Origin: Pseudomonadota bacterium
Lineage (GTDB): Bacteria; Desulfobacterota; Desulfovibrionia; Desulfovibrionales; Desulfovibrionaceae
Assembly (NCBI GenBank): GCA_018816865.1
Contig: JAHIUW010000034.1
Location: 1-64,000 of the forward strand
Length of the DNA stretch: 64,000 bases
Reading direction: 5' to 3'
A program made the translations under genes and the position numbers. Below the pieces are notes generated by a model. The model had not been told where the DNA came from and searched no databases. It saw only the letters and a program-made list of their open reading frames with translations. Shown in pieces: positions 45,146 through 53,954 of the stretch. Position 1 is the stretch's first letter. Each line of letters begins with the position of its first letter.

Positions 45146-45658
45146 CTATTTCCGGGTCAGGGCCAGGGCCAGGGCCGTGGTCAGTTTGACCAGCTCGGAG
45201 TTGTTCTTGCGCACCGTGGCCGTCAGTCGCTTTGAGAGCGCGGTCAGCAGGTGACAGCCGATCTCCGGTTCGTTTTTGACCAGGGCGAAGAAGCGGTCAC
45301 GGTTGGTGACCAGGAATTCCGAGGGTTCCAGGGCCTCCACCGTGGCCGAGCGCGTGTCGCGGTCGATGAGCGCCATCTCCCCGAACAGCGGGCAGAGGCT
45401 GCCATCCAGGGTGGCCAGTACCTTGCGGGTGTCCTGGAGCTCCTGCAGGGGCAGGGTCATGCCCTGGATGATCATGGACTTGGTGATGCGCACCCGGCCC
45501 GTGACCAGGATGAACATCTCGTCGCCAAGATCCCCTTCGTTGATGACTTTTTCGCCCTTGTCCACCTTCAAGGTGGTGAAGATCTTTTGGACCTTGGCAA
45601 TGTCCGGGTCGGGCATATCCTTGAAGATGGCGATGTCGTGCCAATTGAGGCTGTTCAT
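45146..45658 (-). CDS. Cyclic nucleotide-binding domain protein
   Basis: 170 residues consisting essentially of one cNMP-binding beta-barrel (about 10-140): GEKVINEGDLGDEMFILVTGRVRI, LFGEMALIDRDTRSATVEAL. The phosphate-binding cassette FGEMALIDRDTRSATV is close to the CAP pattern (FGEMALL...RSA). No helix-turn-helix follows, so it is not a transcription factor but a stand-alone sensor module. It is 13 nt downstream of the K+ channel gene, suggesting it gates or reports on that channel in trans. Confidence 0.88.
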   Translation of the reverse strand: MNSLNWHDIAIFKDMPDPDIAKVQKIFTTLKVDKGEKVINEGDLGDEMFILVTGRVRITKSMIIQGMTLPLQELQDTRKVLATLDGSLCPLFGEMALIDRDTRSATVEALEPSEFLVTNRDRFFALVKNEPEIGCHLLTALSKRLTATVRKNNSELVKLTTALALALTRK

Positions 45659-45671
45659 GGGGCTGTCCTCG

Positions 45672-46829
45672 TCATGATTCCGTGCTCTGGGCCTTCAGGA
45701 ACAGCAGGCCGTCGTAGGCCGTAAGCTCCAGGTCGTCCGCCGGGTTGATCATGATGCTCGGGCCCTGCTGCCCCAGCGAGGTTTGTTGCCCGGACAGGGT
45801 GAACAGCTCCAGGATGAACTGGTCCAAGGCCGAGCCCTCGTCCAGCATGTCCTGCAGGGTCAGGTCCTTGCTCTCGTGGCACAGGGCCAGGGGCAGGGAG
45901 CCGTCGCGGCTGCGCGAGGTGCGTATCAGTTCACCCCAGGTCATGGCCTTTTCATCGCTTCCCAGGAGGCGATAGTCCAGGCTGGACGGGTGGTTGCGTG
46001 ATCCAACCAGCCCCTGGAAGAACGGCCAGACAGAGGGCGTCTTGCCCATGCGTCCGAGAAGCATGCTGGCTACCTCGCCCCGGGGCACGATCTCGCTGAC
46101 CCCGGCGCGTAGCAAGTGGTCGCGGTTCTCGGCCAGCACCACCTCGGAATAGATGGGTGCCTTGAGGGCCAGGCTGCGCAGGGTCAGGGCGGCGTACAGG
46201 CTCTGCTGATCCGCGTCTGCGGCCGAGAGCCCTGCCTGGGAAAGGATGTAGACCACCCGGGCCGTGGCCGGACTGGAGCGGTGCAGGACGCTCTCGTGCG
46301 CGGGGTTGCCGTACACGAAGTGCAGTCGGTTGCCCATGTCCAGGTCAAAGGCCAGGGCGTCGCGCTCTTCGGGTGCCAGGCTGTTGACCAGGACCAGATC
46401 GCCTTTGGTCAACAGGCCGGTTTCTTGAAGTGTGCTGACGATGTTTCTGGCGTACGAGTTCCAGCCGATGATGATGACGTGCCCTGAAAGTTTCACTTTG
46501 AGCAGTCCTTTGCGGCGTTTGGCCCGATTCTCGACGATGATGGAGGCCAGGTTGCCGGTTAGGGTGGAGACCATCCCGATGCCGGAGATCATGACGAACA
46601 GCCCGAGGATCCGTCCCGACGTGCTCGCCGGGACAATGTCCCCGTAGCCGACGGTGGTCAGTGTGACCACCGCCCACCAGATGGCCGAAAGGTAATCGTG
46701 GTGCCCCTGGGGTCGAAGCTCAATAATGTAGAAGCCCACCGAGCTCCCGACCAGCAAGGTGGTGATGAGTACCAGCAGCTTCCTGAACGGAGTGCTAATC
46801 AGTGTCTTCGCTGTCAACCTCATCTTCAA
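45672..46829 (-). CDS. Two-TM potassium channel with RCK/TrkA-N domain
   Basis: 385 residues. TM1 is at about 16-36, the pore helix and selectivity filter TVGYGD at residues 59-64, and TM2 at about 73-100. The cytoplasmic RCK (TrkA-N) domain starts at about 115 with HVIIIGWNSYARNI, followed by a C-terminal part of about 150 residues. The filter is canonical for K+. Its start overlaps the end of the HMGL-Cache gene by 35 nt; MRLTAK at 46823 is an alternative start. A cyclic-nucleotide-binding protein is encoded right after it. Confidence 0.93.
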   Translation of the reverse strand: MKMRLTAKTLISTPFRKLLVLITTLLVGSSVGFYIIELRPQGHHDYLSAIWWAVVTLTTVGYGDIVPASTSGRILGLFVMISGIGMVSTLTGNLASIIVENRAKRRKGLLKVKLSGHVIIIGWNSYARNIVSTLQETGLLTKGDLVLVNSLAPEERDALAFDLDMGNRLHFVYGNPAHESVLHRSSPATARVVYILSQAGLSAADADQQSLYAALTLRSLALKAPIYSEVVLAENRDHLLRAGVSEIVPRGEVASMLLGRMGKTPSVWPFFQGLVGSRNHPSSLDYRLLGSDEKAMTWGELIRTSRSRDGSLPLALCHESKDLTLQDMLDEGSALDQFILELFTLSGQQTSLGQQGPSIMINPADDLELTAYDGLLFLKAQSTES

Positions 46830-48621
46830 GGTCTTCCTGACGCTTCAGCAGTTCTTCGAAACGAATGTCTGCTCCCAACACGCCCTGGATTTCCAGGTCC
46901 TCATCGTCCACAGGGGTGGCCACTGTGAGACACAGCTTACCAGTGAAATGCGACTTGTAGAAGTCCGTGACCATCATTTTACCAGTTTGCATGGGCTTGA
47001 CGAACCATTCGCGGTCGGAAAAGTCCGTTTCATAGTCGTAGGTCTTGTACTTGGGTTGGTCTTCGGGGTGGCAGACAGAGCTGGCCACCAGTCGTCCATC
47101 CGTGTTCACCAGATACATGTACTGGATGAAGGAATACTCGGACAGGAAGTCGTCCATGCAGCGTTCCACCTTGTCCGAGGAGAGGCTGCGAATCTCGCAG
47201 TCCTGGGACAATTTCTCCACGATCTTTGCGGCCAGCTTGTGGGCCACGGCCTTCAGGTGGTCGAATTCCGAGGCGAAGAGCTCGGGCAGGTAGCGCTTGA
47301 CCAGAGTCTTCATCTCCTTGTTGGAGAAGCTCGTGTTGCGGCCCCCTTCGTAGTCGACCATGATCCGATTGTAGACCTTGGTCACTGCGGGGTGGCGTTT
47401 GTCGATGATCTGGTCGCCTGTCAGGGCCAGGGACTGGTTGATCCAGTAAGCCACGCCCGCCTTGCCGGACTTGTCGGTGATGATGATCGGCACCGGGCGG
47501 TTCAGGATCTTGGTGGTGTCGAAGATGTTGTAGATCTCTTCGTTCTTGGCCAGGCCGTCCACATGGATCCCGGCGCTGGTGGCGTTGAAGTCGCGGCCGA
47601 CAAAGGGGTAGTTGTCGGGGATCTTGTAATCCAGCTCTTTTTCGAAGTACTCGGCGATTTCGCTGATGACCTGGGTGTGGGCCATGTCGTCCTCGCCGGT
47701 CAGCGAGATGTATTCCATGACCAGGGCCTCGATGGGGGCGTTGCCCGTGCGCTCGCCAAAGCCCAGCAGCGTGCCGTTGGCTCCGGAGCAGCCATACAGC
47801 CAGGCCGTGGCGGCGTTGACCAGTACCTTGTGGAAGTCGTTGTGCCCATGCCATTCCAGCCATTCGCCGGGCACGCCGGCCTCGTCGGTGAAGGCTCGCA
47901 CCACCCGCGCCACGGAGCGCGGCAGGGCGGCACCCGGGTAGGGCACCCCGAAGCCCATGGTGTCGCACAGCCGGATCTTCACGGGCAGGCCGCTGTCCTC
48001 GGCCAGTTCCATCAGGCGTTTGGCAAAGGGCAGGCAGAAGCCCCAGATGTCCGCACGGGTGATGTCCTCGAAGTGGCAGCGGGGCACGATGCCCCACTCC
48101 AGGGCCTTTTCCACCACCGCGAGGTAGTCGTTCATGGCCTGGACGCGGTCTTTCTTAAGCTTCAGGTAGATATGGTAGTCGGAGACGCTGGTCAGCATGC
48201 CGGTCTCGCGGATGCCCATGTCCTTGACCAGCTTCAGGTCTTCCGTGTTGGCGCGGATCCAGCCCGTGACCTCGGGGTATTTGTAGCCCTTGGACAGGCA
48301 GCGCTCAACGGCCCGGCGGTCCTTGTCGGAGTAGAGGAAGAACTCGCTTTGGCGGATCAGGCCGGAGTGCCCGCCCAGCTTGTGCAGATAGTCGAAAATC
48401 GTTTCGATCTGTTTGACCGTATAGGGAGGACGAGCCTGCTGGCCGTCGCGGAAGGTGGTATCGGTGATGAAGATCGGGTCCGCTGGGCGCGGCATGATGA
48501 AGTTGTCATCAAAGCTGATCCGCCCGACCTTGGTGTACGGGAAGTTGTCGCGGAACAGCACCGGTTCCTTGGGGTTGCGGACCTGGTGGTCGAAGGCGCG
48601 GTTGAAATGCAGAAAGGCCAT
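46795..48621 (-). CDS. HMGL-family acyl-CoA condensing enzyme (Re-citrate synthase-like) with C-terminal Cache-like sensory domain
   Basis: 608 residues. The TIM barrel has the HMGL signatures FITDTTFRDGQQ (D54, R58), the metal pair H258 and H260 in WHGHNDFHK, and GERTGNAPIEALVM. This is the homocitrate/isopropylmalate/Re-citrate synthase superfamily; Re-citrate synthase is known from Clostridium kluyveri and Desulfovibrio. Residues about 480-590 look like a Cache/PDC sensor half: YMYLVNTDGRLVASS, FSDREWFVKPMQTGK, FTGKLCLTVATPVDD and GVLGADIRFEELL. There is no transmembrane segment, so the Cache domain would be cytosolic, in the place of the LeuA-type regulatory domain. The ATG at 48621 has GGAGG upstream. 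Confidence 0.82.
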   Translation of the reverse strand: MAFLHFNRAFDHQVRNPKEPVLFRDNFPYTKVGRISFDDNFIMPRPADPIFITDTTFRDGQQARPPYTVKQIETIFDYLHKLGGHSGLIRQSEFFLYSDKDRRAVERCLSKGYKYPEVTGWIRANTEDLKLVKDMGIRETGMLTSVSDYHIYLKLKKDRVQAMNDYLAVVEKALEWGIVPRCHFEDITRADIWGFCLPFAKRLMELAEDSGLPVKIRLCDTMGFGVPYPGAALPRSVARVVRAFTDEAGVPGEWLEWHGHNDFHKVLVNAATAWLYGCSGANGTLLGFGERTGNAPIEALVMEYISLTGEDDMAHTQVISEIAEYFEKELDYKIPDNYPFVGRDFNATSAGIHVDGLAKNEEIYNIFDTTKILNRPVPIIITDKSGKAGVAYWINQSLALTGDQIIDKRHPAVTKVYNRIMVDYEGGRNTSFSNKEMKTLVKRYLPELFASEFDHLKAVAHKLAAKIVEKLSQDCEIRSLSSDKVERCMDDFLSEYSFIQYMYLVNTDGRLVASSVCHPEDQPKYKTYDYETDFSDREWFVKPMQTGKMMVTDFYKSHFTGKLCLTVATPVDDEDLEIQGVLGADIRFEELLKRQEDLEDEVDSEDTD

Positions 48622-48821
48622 GGTTCCAATTCCTCCATCAGAATAGTCGTGTTGCCGGCGGGCCACAGCCCCGGACGCAGCATGCTCATGCGTAGCAGAA
48701 ACAGGGGCGGGAGCAAACGATAATCGTTGGCCCCGTTTGGCTGGGCGTACAGGGCCCGGGAGGCGTCCCGGGCGGAAAAGAGGTGAATGACCGGGCGGCG
48801 ACGGGCGCCCGGCGAGCAAGC

Positions 48822-49577
48822 TCAGCTCAGTCCGTTGAGCTGAGCTTCGCGCAGCACATCCGTGCTGTGAGGGTTGATGCGTTGGGCTTCGGCCAGGGCG
48901 CGGGCGGCTTCATCGGCCCAGCCGCCAAGACGCAGGCTGCGCGCCGCCAAGAGGGGCAAAAGCTCGGGCGTCTCGCCGTAGATGTTGGTCACAAGCTTGG
49001 GGTAGCTGTCGCCGAAGACCTCGCGCACCAGATCGTTTTGGGCAAACAGGAAGCGCGCCAGCAACTCGTTGTCGCGGTGCAGGGGCAGATACTCCATGAA
49101 CAGCTTGCGGCAGTTGAACAGCAAAAAGCGGATGCGGTTCACCTCGCGCTGGATGCTCTCGTTGGTCTGGTCCAGGACCCCGAACAGTTCCCGGGAAAAG
49201 GCCAGATGGCTGCCGGACAACTCCTTGTCATGCAGTTGCCGGAACCAGGGGGCGTAATTCTGTTGTTGATAGGCATCTTCCTTGAGCTTCATGGTGTCGT
49301 GGAAGATGTAACCCACGCTCCAGTCAAGGAACTGGCCCAAAAGACCCGCGCCCAGCGCCCCGCCGCTCTTGTACAGCACGTGGGCGGTGTCCTTGAGGCG
49401 CCAGAGCTGGCCCTTGTTCATTTCCTGGCCGACCAGGTTCTTCAGAGCGTTGAAATCCACGTGTCCGGTGCGGTCGAAGTGGCGAAACTCATGCTCCAGC
49501 AGTCTGCTGACCAGGCAGAAATCACGGAGCACGTCGCGTACGAATTCCGGCAGTTTTGATCTGATCCATTTTGACAT
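48822..49577 (-). CDS. Hypothetical helical protein upstream of the HMGL-Cache gene
   Basis: 251 residues, rich in Leu, Arg, Phe and charged residues and probably all-helical. There is no clear signal peptide; GGALGAGLLGQFLDWSVGYIF could be one amphipathic or membrane-associated helix. The end (DEAARALAEAQRINPHSTDVL) resembles a single TPR-like helical pair. The ATG at 49577 is chosen by position; an ATG at 49643 is also open and no start has a well-placed Shine-Dalgarno. The gap to the next minus-strand gene is about 200 nt. Family not recognised. Confidence 0.6.
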   Translation of the reverse strand: MSKWIRSKLPEFVRDVLRDFCLVSRLLEHEFRHFDRTGHVDFNALKNLVGQEMNKGQLWRLKDTAHVLYKSGGALGAGLLGQFLDWSVGYIFHDTMKLKEDAYQQQNYAPWFRQLHDKELSGSHLAFSRELFGVLDQTNESIQREVNRIRFLLFNCRKLFMEYLPLHRDNELLARFLFAQNDLVREVFGDSYPKLVTNIYGETPELLPLLAARSLRLGGWADEAARALAEAQRINPHSTDVLREAQLNGLS

Positions 49578-49767
49578 TTGCTGGGGGATTCTCCTCGCGA
49601 ATTCATCGGTATCGGTAGAGGAATCTAGCACAACACGTGGCAATTACCAAGACCAGCCCGAGAGTCACCCGGAGCGGCCCCTTGGCGCGGAGGCGTTGAC
49701 CATGATATAGACAGGCGCATTCCACCCCCGGCCCCTGGGCCGCAGACCAGTGAACAAGGACCAACCC

Positions 49768-51078
49768 ATGAGAAGCATCCGCGTTCCCGCCCCTGTCAGG
49801 GACAAGTGGCAGAGATGGACCGTTCTGTTGGCGGCGGCCACCCAGGCCTCCGCCGTGCGCCTGGCCCTGGTGGATGGCGATGAACTGCTGCTGGTGGCCG
49901 CCAGCGGCGAGCAACGGCCTTATCAGCCTGGGGAGCGACTGGCGCTGAGCGGTTCGGGCGGGTACTGCGAGTCCGTGATCGGTTCGGCAGATCGGCTCCT
50001 GGTGCACGGGCCCGAGGCGGACCTGACCTGGCACATGCTGAACCCAAACTGGAAGCTCAACCCGGACATGGAGCGTGGCATGGTCTCCTACCTGGGGTTG
50101 CCCATCGCCCTGCCCGCGGGGGGCGTGTGCGGCACCGTCAGTGTCCTGGACCGCCGGCCGACCCCCTTTGCACCGTTGGTGGAGGGCCTGCTGGGCGAAT
50201 TCCGGGAGGTGGTCGAGCAAGACCTGAAGCGCCTGGCCTGCGAGGCCGTGCGCGCCGCCTTCATGCAGGGCTCGTCCCAGGGGGTGCTGCTGCTGGATTC
50301 CCGGCCTGGCATGCGGGACTGCAACCAGCGTTTTCTGGATCTCTGGCAGCTCTCGGGGGGCGAACTTGATCCCGGCGAATTCACAGGCACCATCCGCGCC
50401 CTGGCGGCCAAGACCAGCGAGCCCCAGGCCGTGGAACAGCATCTTTCCGGCCTGCTGGCCGATGGCGAGGAGGGCGGCTCGCACATCGCCCTGGCCGACG
50501 GGCGCACCCTGTGTGCCCGATCCCGTGCGGCGCGGGACGAAGCAGGCAATGTCTGGGGGCGGGTCTGGCTGTTCGGCGACGAGGCCGAGGACGGCGGCCT
50601 GGGAACCCAGGGCAACGTGGATGCGGCCACCGGTCTGGCCACCCGTCGCTACTTCCAGGAGATCGGTTACCAGGAGGTCAGTCGGGCCAAGCGTTACGGC
50701 AAGGAACTGTCCCTGATTCTGCTGCGCCTGGACGGGCTTGGACGGGCCATCCAGGACCATGGCCGCGGGGCTGGCGACCAGCTCCTGGCCGGGGTTGCCC
50801 GGTCCGGGAAGCAGGTGATGCGCAATCTGGATGTCTTCGGCCGCCTGGAGGATGACTTGCTGGGGGTGCTGCTGCCCGAAACCGGCCACGAGGGGGCGTC
50901 GGCCATGGTCGAACGTCTGCGGGTCGTGGTGGACGGGGCGGAGCATCTGGTCGGGGACGAGCCCGTGTACGTCAAGGCCTGCCAGGGCATCGCCACCTTC
51001 TCCCGGGAACTGACCACCTTCGAATCGCTCATGAGTCTGGCGCATGCCGCCCTGGACATGCGCGGGGCGGGGCGTTGA
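49768..51078 (+). CDS. GAF-PAS-GGDEF-like protein with degenerate active site but intact I-site
   Basis: 436 residues. Residues about 15-155 look like a GAF domain (ending VCGTVSVLDRRPTPF), about 165-275 a PAS-like domain (GVLLLDSRPGMRDCNQRFLDLW), and about 285-430 a GGDEF-type domain (DAATGLATRRYF). The catalytic GGEEF is replaced by EDDLL (361-365), while the RxxD inhibitory site (R352 to D355) sits five residues before it, as in true cyclases. It is probably a c-di-GMP receptor rather than an enzyme. ATG 49768 has AAGGA upstream; a GTG at 49750 is possible. The stop codon lies inside the end of a family A repeat. Confidence 0.8.
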   Translation: MRSIRVPAPVRDKWQRWTVLLAAATQASAVRLALVDGDELLLVAASGEQRPYQPGERLALSGSGGYCESVIGSADRLLVHGPEADLTWHMLNPNWKLNPDMERGMVSYLGLPIALPAGGVCGTVSVLDRRPTPFAPLVEGLLGEFREVVEQDLKRLACEAVRAAFMQGSSQGVLLLDSRPGMRDCNQRFLDLWQLSGGELDPGEFTGTIRALAAKTSEPQAVEQHLSGLLADGEEGGSHIALADGRTLCARSRAARDEAGNVWGRVWLFGDEAEDGGLGTQGNVDAATGLATRRYFQEIGYQEVSRAKRYGKELSLILLRLDGLGRAIQDHGRGAGDQLLAGVARSGKQVMRNLDVFGRLEDDLLGVLLPETGHEGASAMVERLRVVVDGAEHLVGDEPVYVKACQGIATFSRELTTFESLMSLAHAALDMRGAGR

Positions 51079-51242
51079 AAATCTCCCGCTGGCGGCGTTC
51101 AGTGAATTGTTAGCGAGTCGTCGAGCTTACAAGACCTGACGCCTTAGGTGCGTTGCAAGCCATTTCAAATCCTCGCATAGCGCACCTATGCGTCGGCCTT
51201 GAACGACTTTTACGCCTTGCCAGCGTGATTTTTGAACGCCCC
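51069..51242. repeat. Dispersed hairpin repeat, family A, long form (copy A7) that contains a gene stop codon
   Basis: GGGGCGTTGAAAATC at the left and GATTTTTGAACGCCCC at the right form the terminal inverted repeat. The long-form insert (AGTGAATTGTTAGCGAGTCG, CGAGCTTACAAGACC) is present. The inner stem is GCATAGCGCACCTATGC. The left end overlaps the last codon and TGA of the upstream GGDEF-like gene. The remaining 130 bases to the Lon-family gene show nothing else. Confidence 0.8.
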
Positions 51243-51373
51243 CAAATAATTGAATAATCATGATGTCACAAGGTGAGGCAGAGCCCCTATATTTGCCGTT
51301 AGGCTTTGTCTGGTGACAAACCACGCCCCAGCCCGTACACTCCGGGTATCCCATGACTTGATTGAGGAGTTCT

Positions 51374-53776
51374 ATGACCAAGCCGACAGATTTGCCCGCC
51401 AATCGCTTGCGAGCCACCCTGCCACCGGAGCGCATCCCCTACGCCGACAGCGATGCCATTCCCAGGAAGACCCGTTTTTCCCCGCCGCAACCCCGGGCCC
51501 TGATGGCCCTGGAGACGGGCTTGTCCATTGACGACCCGGGCTTCAACGTGTTCGTGGCGGGCGAGGCCAACCTGGGCCGGACCTATCTGGTGACCACGTA
51601 TCTGGAGCCCCGGGCCGCGCGCATGCCGGTGCCCGAAGACCTGCTCTACGTGCAGAACTTCCTGGATCAGGACAAGCCCCGGCTGCTGCCCGTGCCTGCG
51701 GGCCAGGGCAAGCGCTTCAAGGAACTCCTGGGCGATGCCCTCGCCGCCATCCGCAAGGAACTGCCCAAGCGCCTGGACGAGGATTCCTTTGTCAAGAAAC
51801 GCGACCGGCTGGCCCGGGGCTTTGCGGACCGCCGCGAGGACCTGCTGCGCGAGATGGAGGCCCAGGCCTCCAAGCAGGGCTTCGAGCTGGACATGGACGA
51901 ACAGAGCGGCATGACCCTCTACCCGCTGGTGGAGGGCAAGGTGGTCTCCGAGGCCGAGTACGACCGCCTGGAGCCCCGGCTGCGTAAGACCCTGAAGGTC
52001 CGTGGCGACAGCATCCTGACCGAGATGACCAAATCCCTGCGCCTGATCTCCAAGGAGGAGCAGGACTTCCAGGAAGACCAACGCTCCCTGGAAAAGGGCG
52101 TGTTGGCCCGCGTGACGGACAAGCATCTCAATCCGTTGTTCCAGGAGTACAGCTCCCACGAGGGCGTGACCGCCTACCTGAAGGCCGTGCGCAAGGACAT
52201 CCTGGAGAGTCTCGACAACTTCATGCCCCCGCCCGAGAATATTCCCGCCCTGGGCCATCTGGGCCTGGGCGACCCGGCCTCGGCCGAGGACTTTTTCACG
52301 CGCTACAACGTGAACCGCTTCGTGGACCACTGCTGTACCAAGGGCGCGCCGATCATCATCGAGGACCATCCCACCCAGACCAACCTCTTGGGCTGCATCG
52401 AGCGCGAGTCCGAGCTGGGCGCTCTGTACACGGATTTTTCGCTGATCAAGAGCGGGGCGCTGCACAAGGCCAACGGCGGGTTCCTGGTGCTGCGCATGGA
52501 AGACATGGTCCAGAATCCCGACGCCTGGGACGGCCTGTTGCGGGCCCTGCGTTCGGGCAAGGCCAAGATCGAGGACCCCGGCGAAAGCCAGGAGCATTCC
52601 CGGGCCAGGACCATCCAGCCCGAGCCCATTCCCCTGGACGTGCGGGTCATCCTGGTGGGCACGGACAACGTCTATGAGGCCCTGCTGGACATGGACGACC
52701 GCTTCCCCAAGCTGTTCAAATTGAAGGCCCATATGCAGGACACCGTGCCCCGCAATGCGGCCTCCATCCGTCAGTACGTGGACACCCTGGGACGCATCAT
52801 TCGCAAGGCCGAGCTCACGCCCTTTGACCGAGGCGCATTGGCCGGTCTGGTGGACTACGCCTCGGCCATGGCCGAGGACCAGAAGCAGCTGTCCCTGCGC
52901 TTTCCCCAGGCGCGCGAGGTGATGATCGAGGCCGCGGCCCTGGCCCGCAAGGCCAAGAAACCCGTGGTCTCCCGCCAGGAGCTGGACAAGACCCTGGCCA
53001 ACCGCAAGTTCAGGGCCAACCTCTACGAGGAGGAGTTCCTGGCCGACTACGACCGCGAACTGATCAAGGTCTCCACCTCGGGCCAGGCCGTGGGCCGGGC
53101 CAACGGTCTGGCCGTGGTCATGTACGGGGATCACGAGTTCGGGCTGACCCACCAGATCGCCTGCACCGTGGGCGTGGGCCATGGCGGGATCATCGACCTG
53201 GAGCGCGAGGCCGAGCTGGGCGGACCCATCCACACCAAGGGCATGATGATCCTGAAGAGTTATCTGCTGGGCCTGTTCGCCCAGGACAAGCCCCTGGTCA
53301 TGACCGGGTCCCTGGCCTTCGAGCAATCCTATGGGGGCATCGAGGGCGATTCGGCCTCGGGTGCGGAGCTGGCGGCCTTGCTGTCGGCCCTGGCCAATGT
53401 GCCCGTGGACCTGTCCCTGGCCTTTACGGGCGCGGTCAGCCAGTCCGGGGCCATCATGGCCGTGGGCGGCGTGACCCCCAAGATCGAGGGCTTTTTCAAA
53501 ATCTGCAAGCGTCGCAAACTGACGGGCAGACAGGGTGTGATCATGCCCAAGGATAACGTGGACCACCTGATGCTCTCGGACGAGGTCTGCGAGGCCGTGG
53601 ACCAGGGCAAATTCCATATCTATCCCGTGACCAGCATCGAGCAAGCCATGGAGCGGCTCACGGGCATGCCCGCGGGCAGGCGCACGGCCAAGGGTGGGTT
53701 TGCCACGGAGAGCCTGTATCATCGAGTCAACAAACGGTTGGCGGAGCTGGCGGAACTCGCTGATAGCGGTAAATAG
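51374..53776 (+). CDS. Lon-family AAA+ ATP-dependent protease (LonB/LonC-like, AAA-32 type)
   Basis: 800 residues. This is the long-insert type of Lon-like protease: an N-terminal fragment of the AAA domain (FNVFVAGEANLGRTYLVTTYL as the P-loop region), a large helical insert (about 100-260), the remaining AAA part (SGALHKANGGFLVLRMEDM, Walker B region) and the S16 protease domain. The catalytic dyad is Ser in EGDSASGAE and Lys in VTPKIEGFF. The P-loop reads GEANLGRT, lacking the canonical GKT lysine, so nucleotide handling may be altered. A TTGAGGAG ribosome binding site precedes ATG 51374. The gene is flanked by family A repeats on both sides. Confidence 0.9.
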   Translation: MTKPTDLPANRLRATLPPERIPYADSDAIPRKTRFSPPQPRALMALETGLSIDDPGFNVFVAGEANLGRTYLVTTYLEPRAARMPVPEDLLYVQNFLDQDKPRLLPVPAGQGKRFKELLGDALAAIRKELPKRLDEDSFVKKRDRLARGFADRREDLLREMEAQASKQGFELDMDEQSGMTLYPLVEGKVVSEAEYDRLEPRLRKTLKVRGDSILTEMTKSLRLISKEEQDFQEDQRSLEKGVLARVTDKHLNPLFQEYSSHEGVTAYLKAVRKDILESLDNFMPPPENIPALGHLGLGDPASAEDFFTRYNVNRFVDHCCTKGAPIIIEDHPTQTNLLGCIERESELGALYTDFSLIKSGALHKANGGFLVLRMEDMVQNPDAWDGLLRALRSGKAKIEDPGESQEHSRARTIQPEPIPLDVRVILVGTDNVYEALLDMDDRFPKLFKLKAHMQDTVPRNAASIRQYVDTLGRIIRKAELTPFDRGALAGLVDYASAMAEDQKQLSLRFPQAREVMIEAAALARKAKKPVVSRQELDKTLANRKFRANLYEEEFLADYDRELIKVSTSGQAVGRANGLAVVMYGDHEFGLTHQIACTVGVGHGGIIDLEREAELGGPIHTKGMMILKSYLLGLFAQDKPLVMTGSLAFEQSYGGIEGDSASGAELAALLSALANVPVDLSLAFTGAVSQSGAIMAVGGVTPKIEGFFKICKRRKLTGRQGVIMPKDNVDHLMLSDEVCEAVDQGKFHIYPVTSIEQAMERLTGMPAGRRTAKGGFATESLYHRVNKRLAELAELADSGK

Positions 53777-53784
53777 TGGGTTTG

Positions 53785-53913
53785 ATGAGCCGCTGAAATT
53801 CTTGCGCCGGGTTCGTTGCTGCAAGCCGTTTCAAATCCTCGCATAGGTCTACTATGCGTCGGACTTGAACGACTTTTGCGCCTGCCCAGCACAATTTTTG
53901 AGCGGCTCATGAA
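53785..53913. repeat. Dispersed hairpin repeat, family A, short form (copy A8)
   Basis: Terminal inverted repeat GATGAGCCGCTGAAATT and AATTTTTGAGCGGCTCAT. Arms CAAGCCGTTTCAAATCC and GGACTTGAACGACTTTTG pair with wobbles; the inner stem is GCATAGGTCTACTATGC. It begins 9 bases after the stop of the Lon-family gene. Confidence 0.8.
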
Positions 53914-53954
53914 GAGGTGGTGCGTTTTGAAGGGGTTTATTGATTGGAGGTCAT

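Noticed and set aside
46795-48621. Plain 2-isopropylmalate or homocitrate synthase
   Set aside because: The C-terminal region does not resemble the LeuA regulatory domain, and no leucine or lysine pathway genes are near. A Re-citrate-synthase-like enzyme with Cache-like domain fits better.
51299-53824. An 841-codon open frame antisense to the Lon-family gene
   Set aside because: Low-complexity His/Gly/Leu/Gln translation, no start signal, and a convincing protease in the sense frame.
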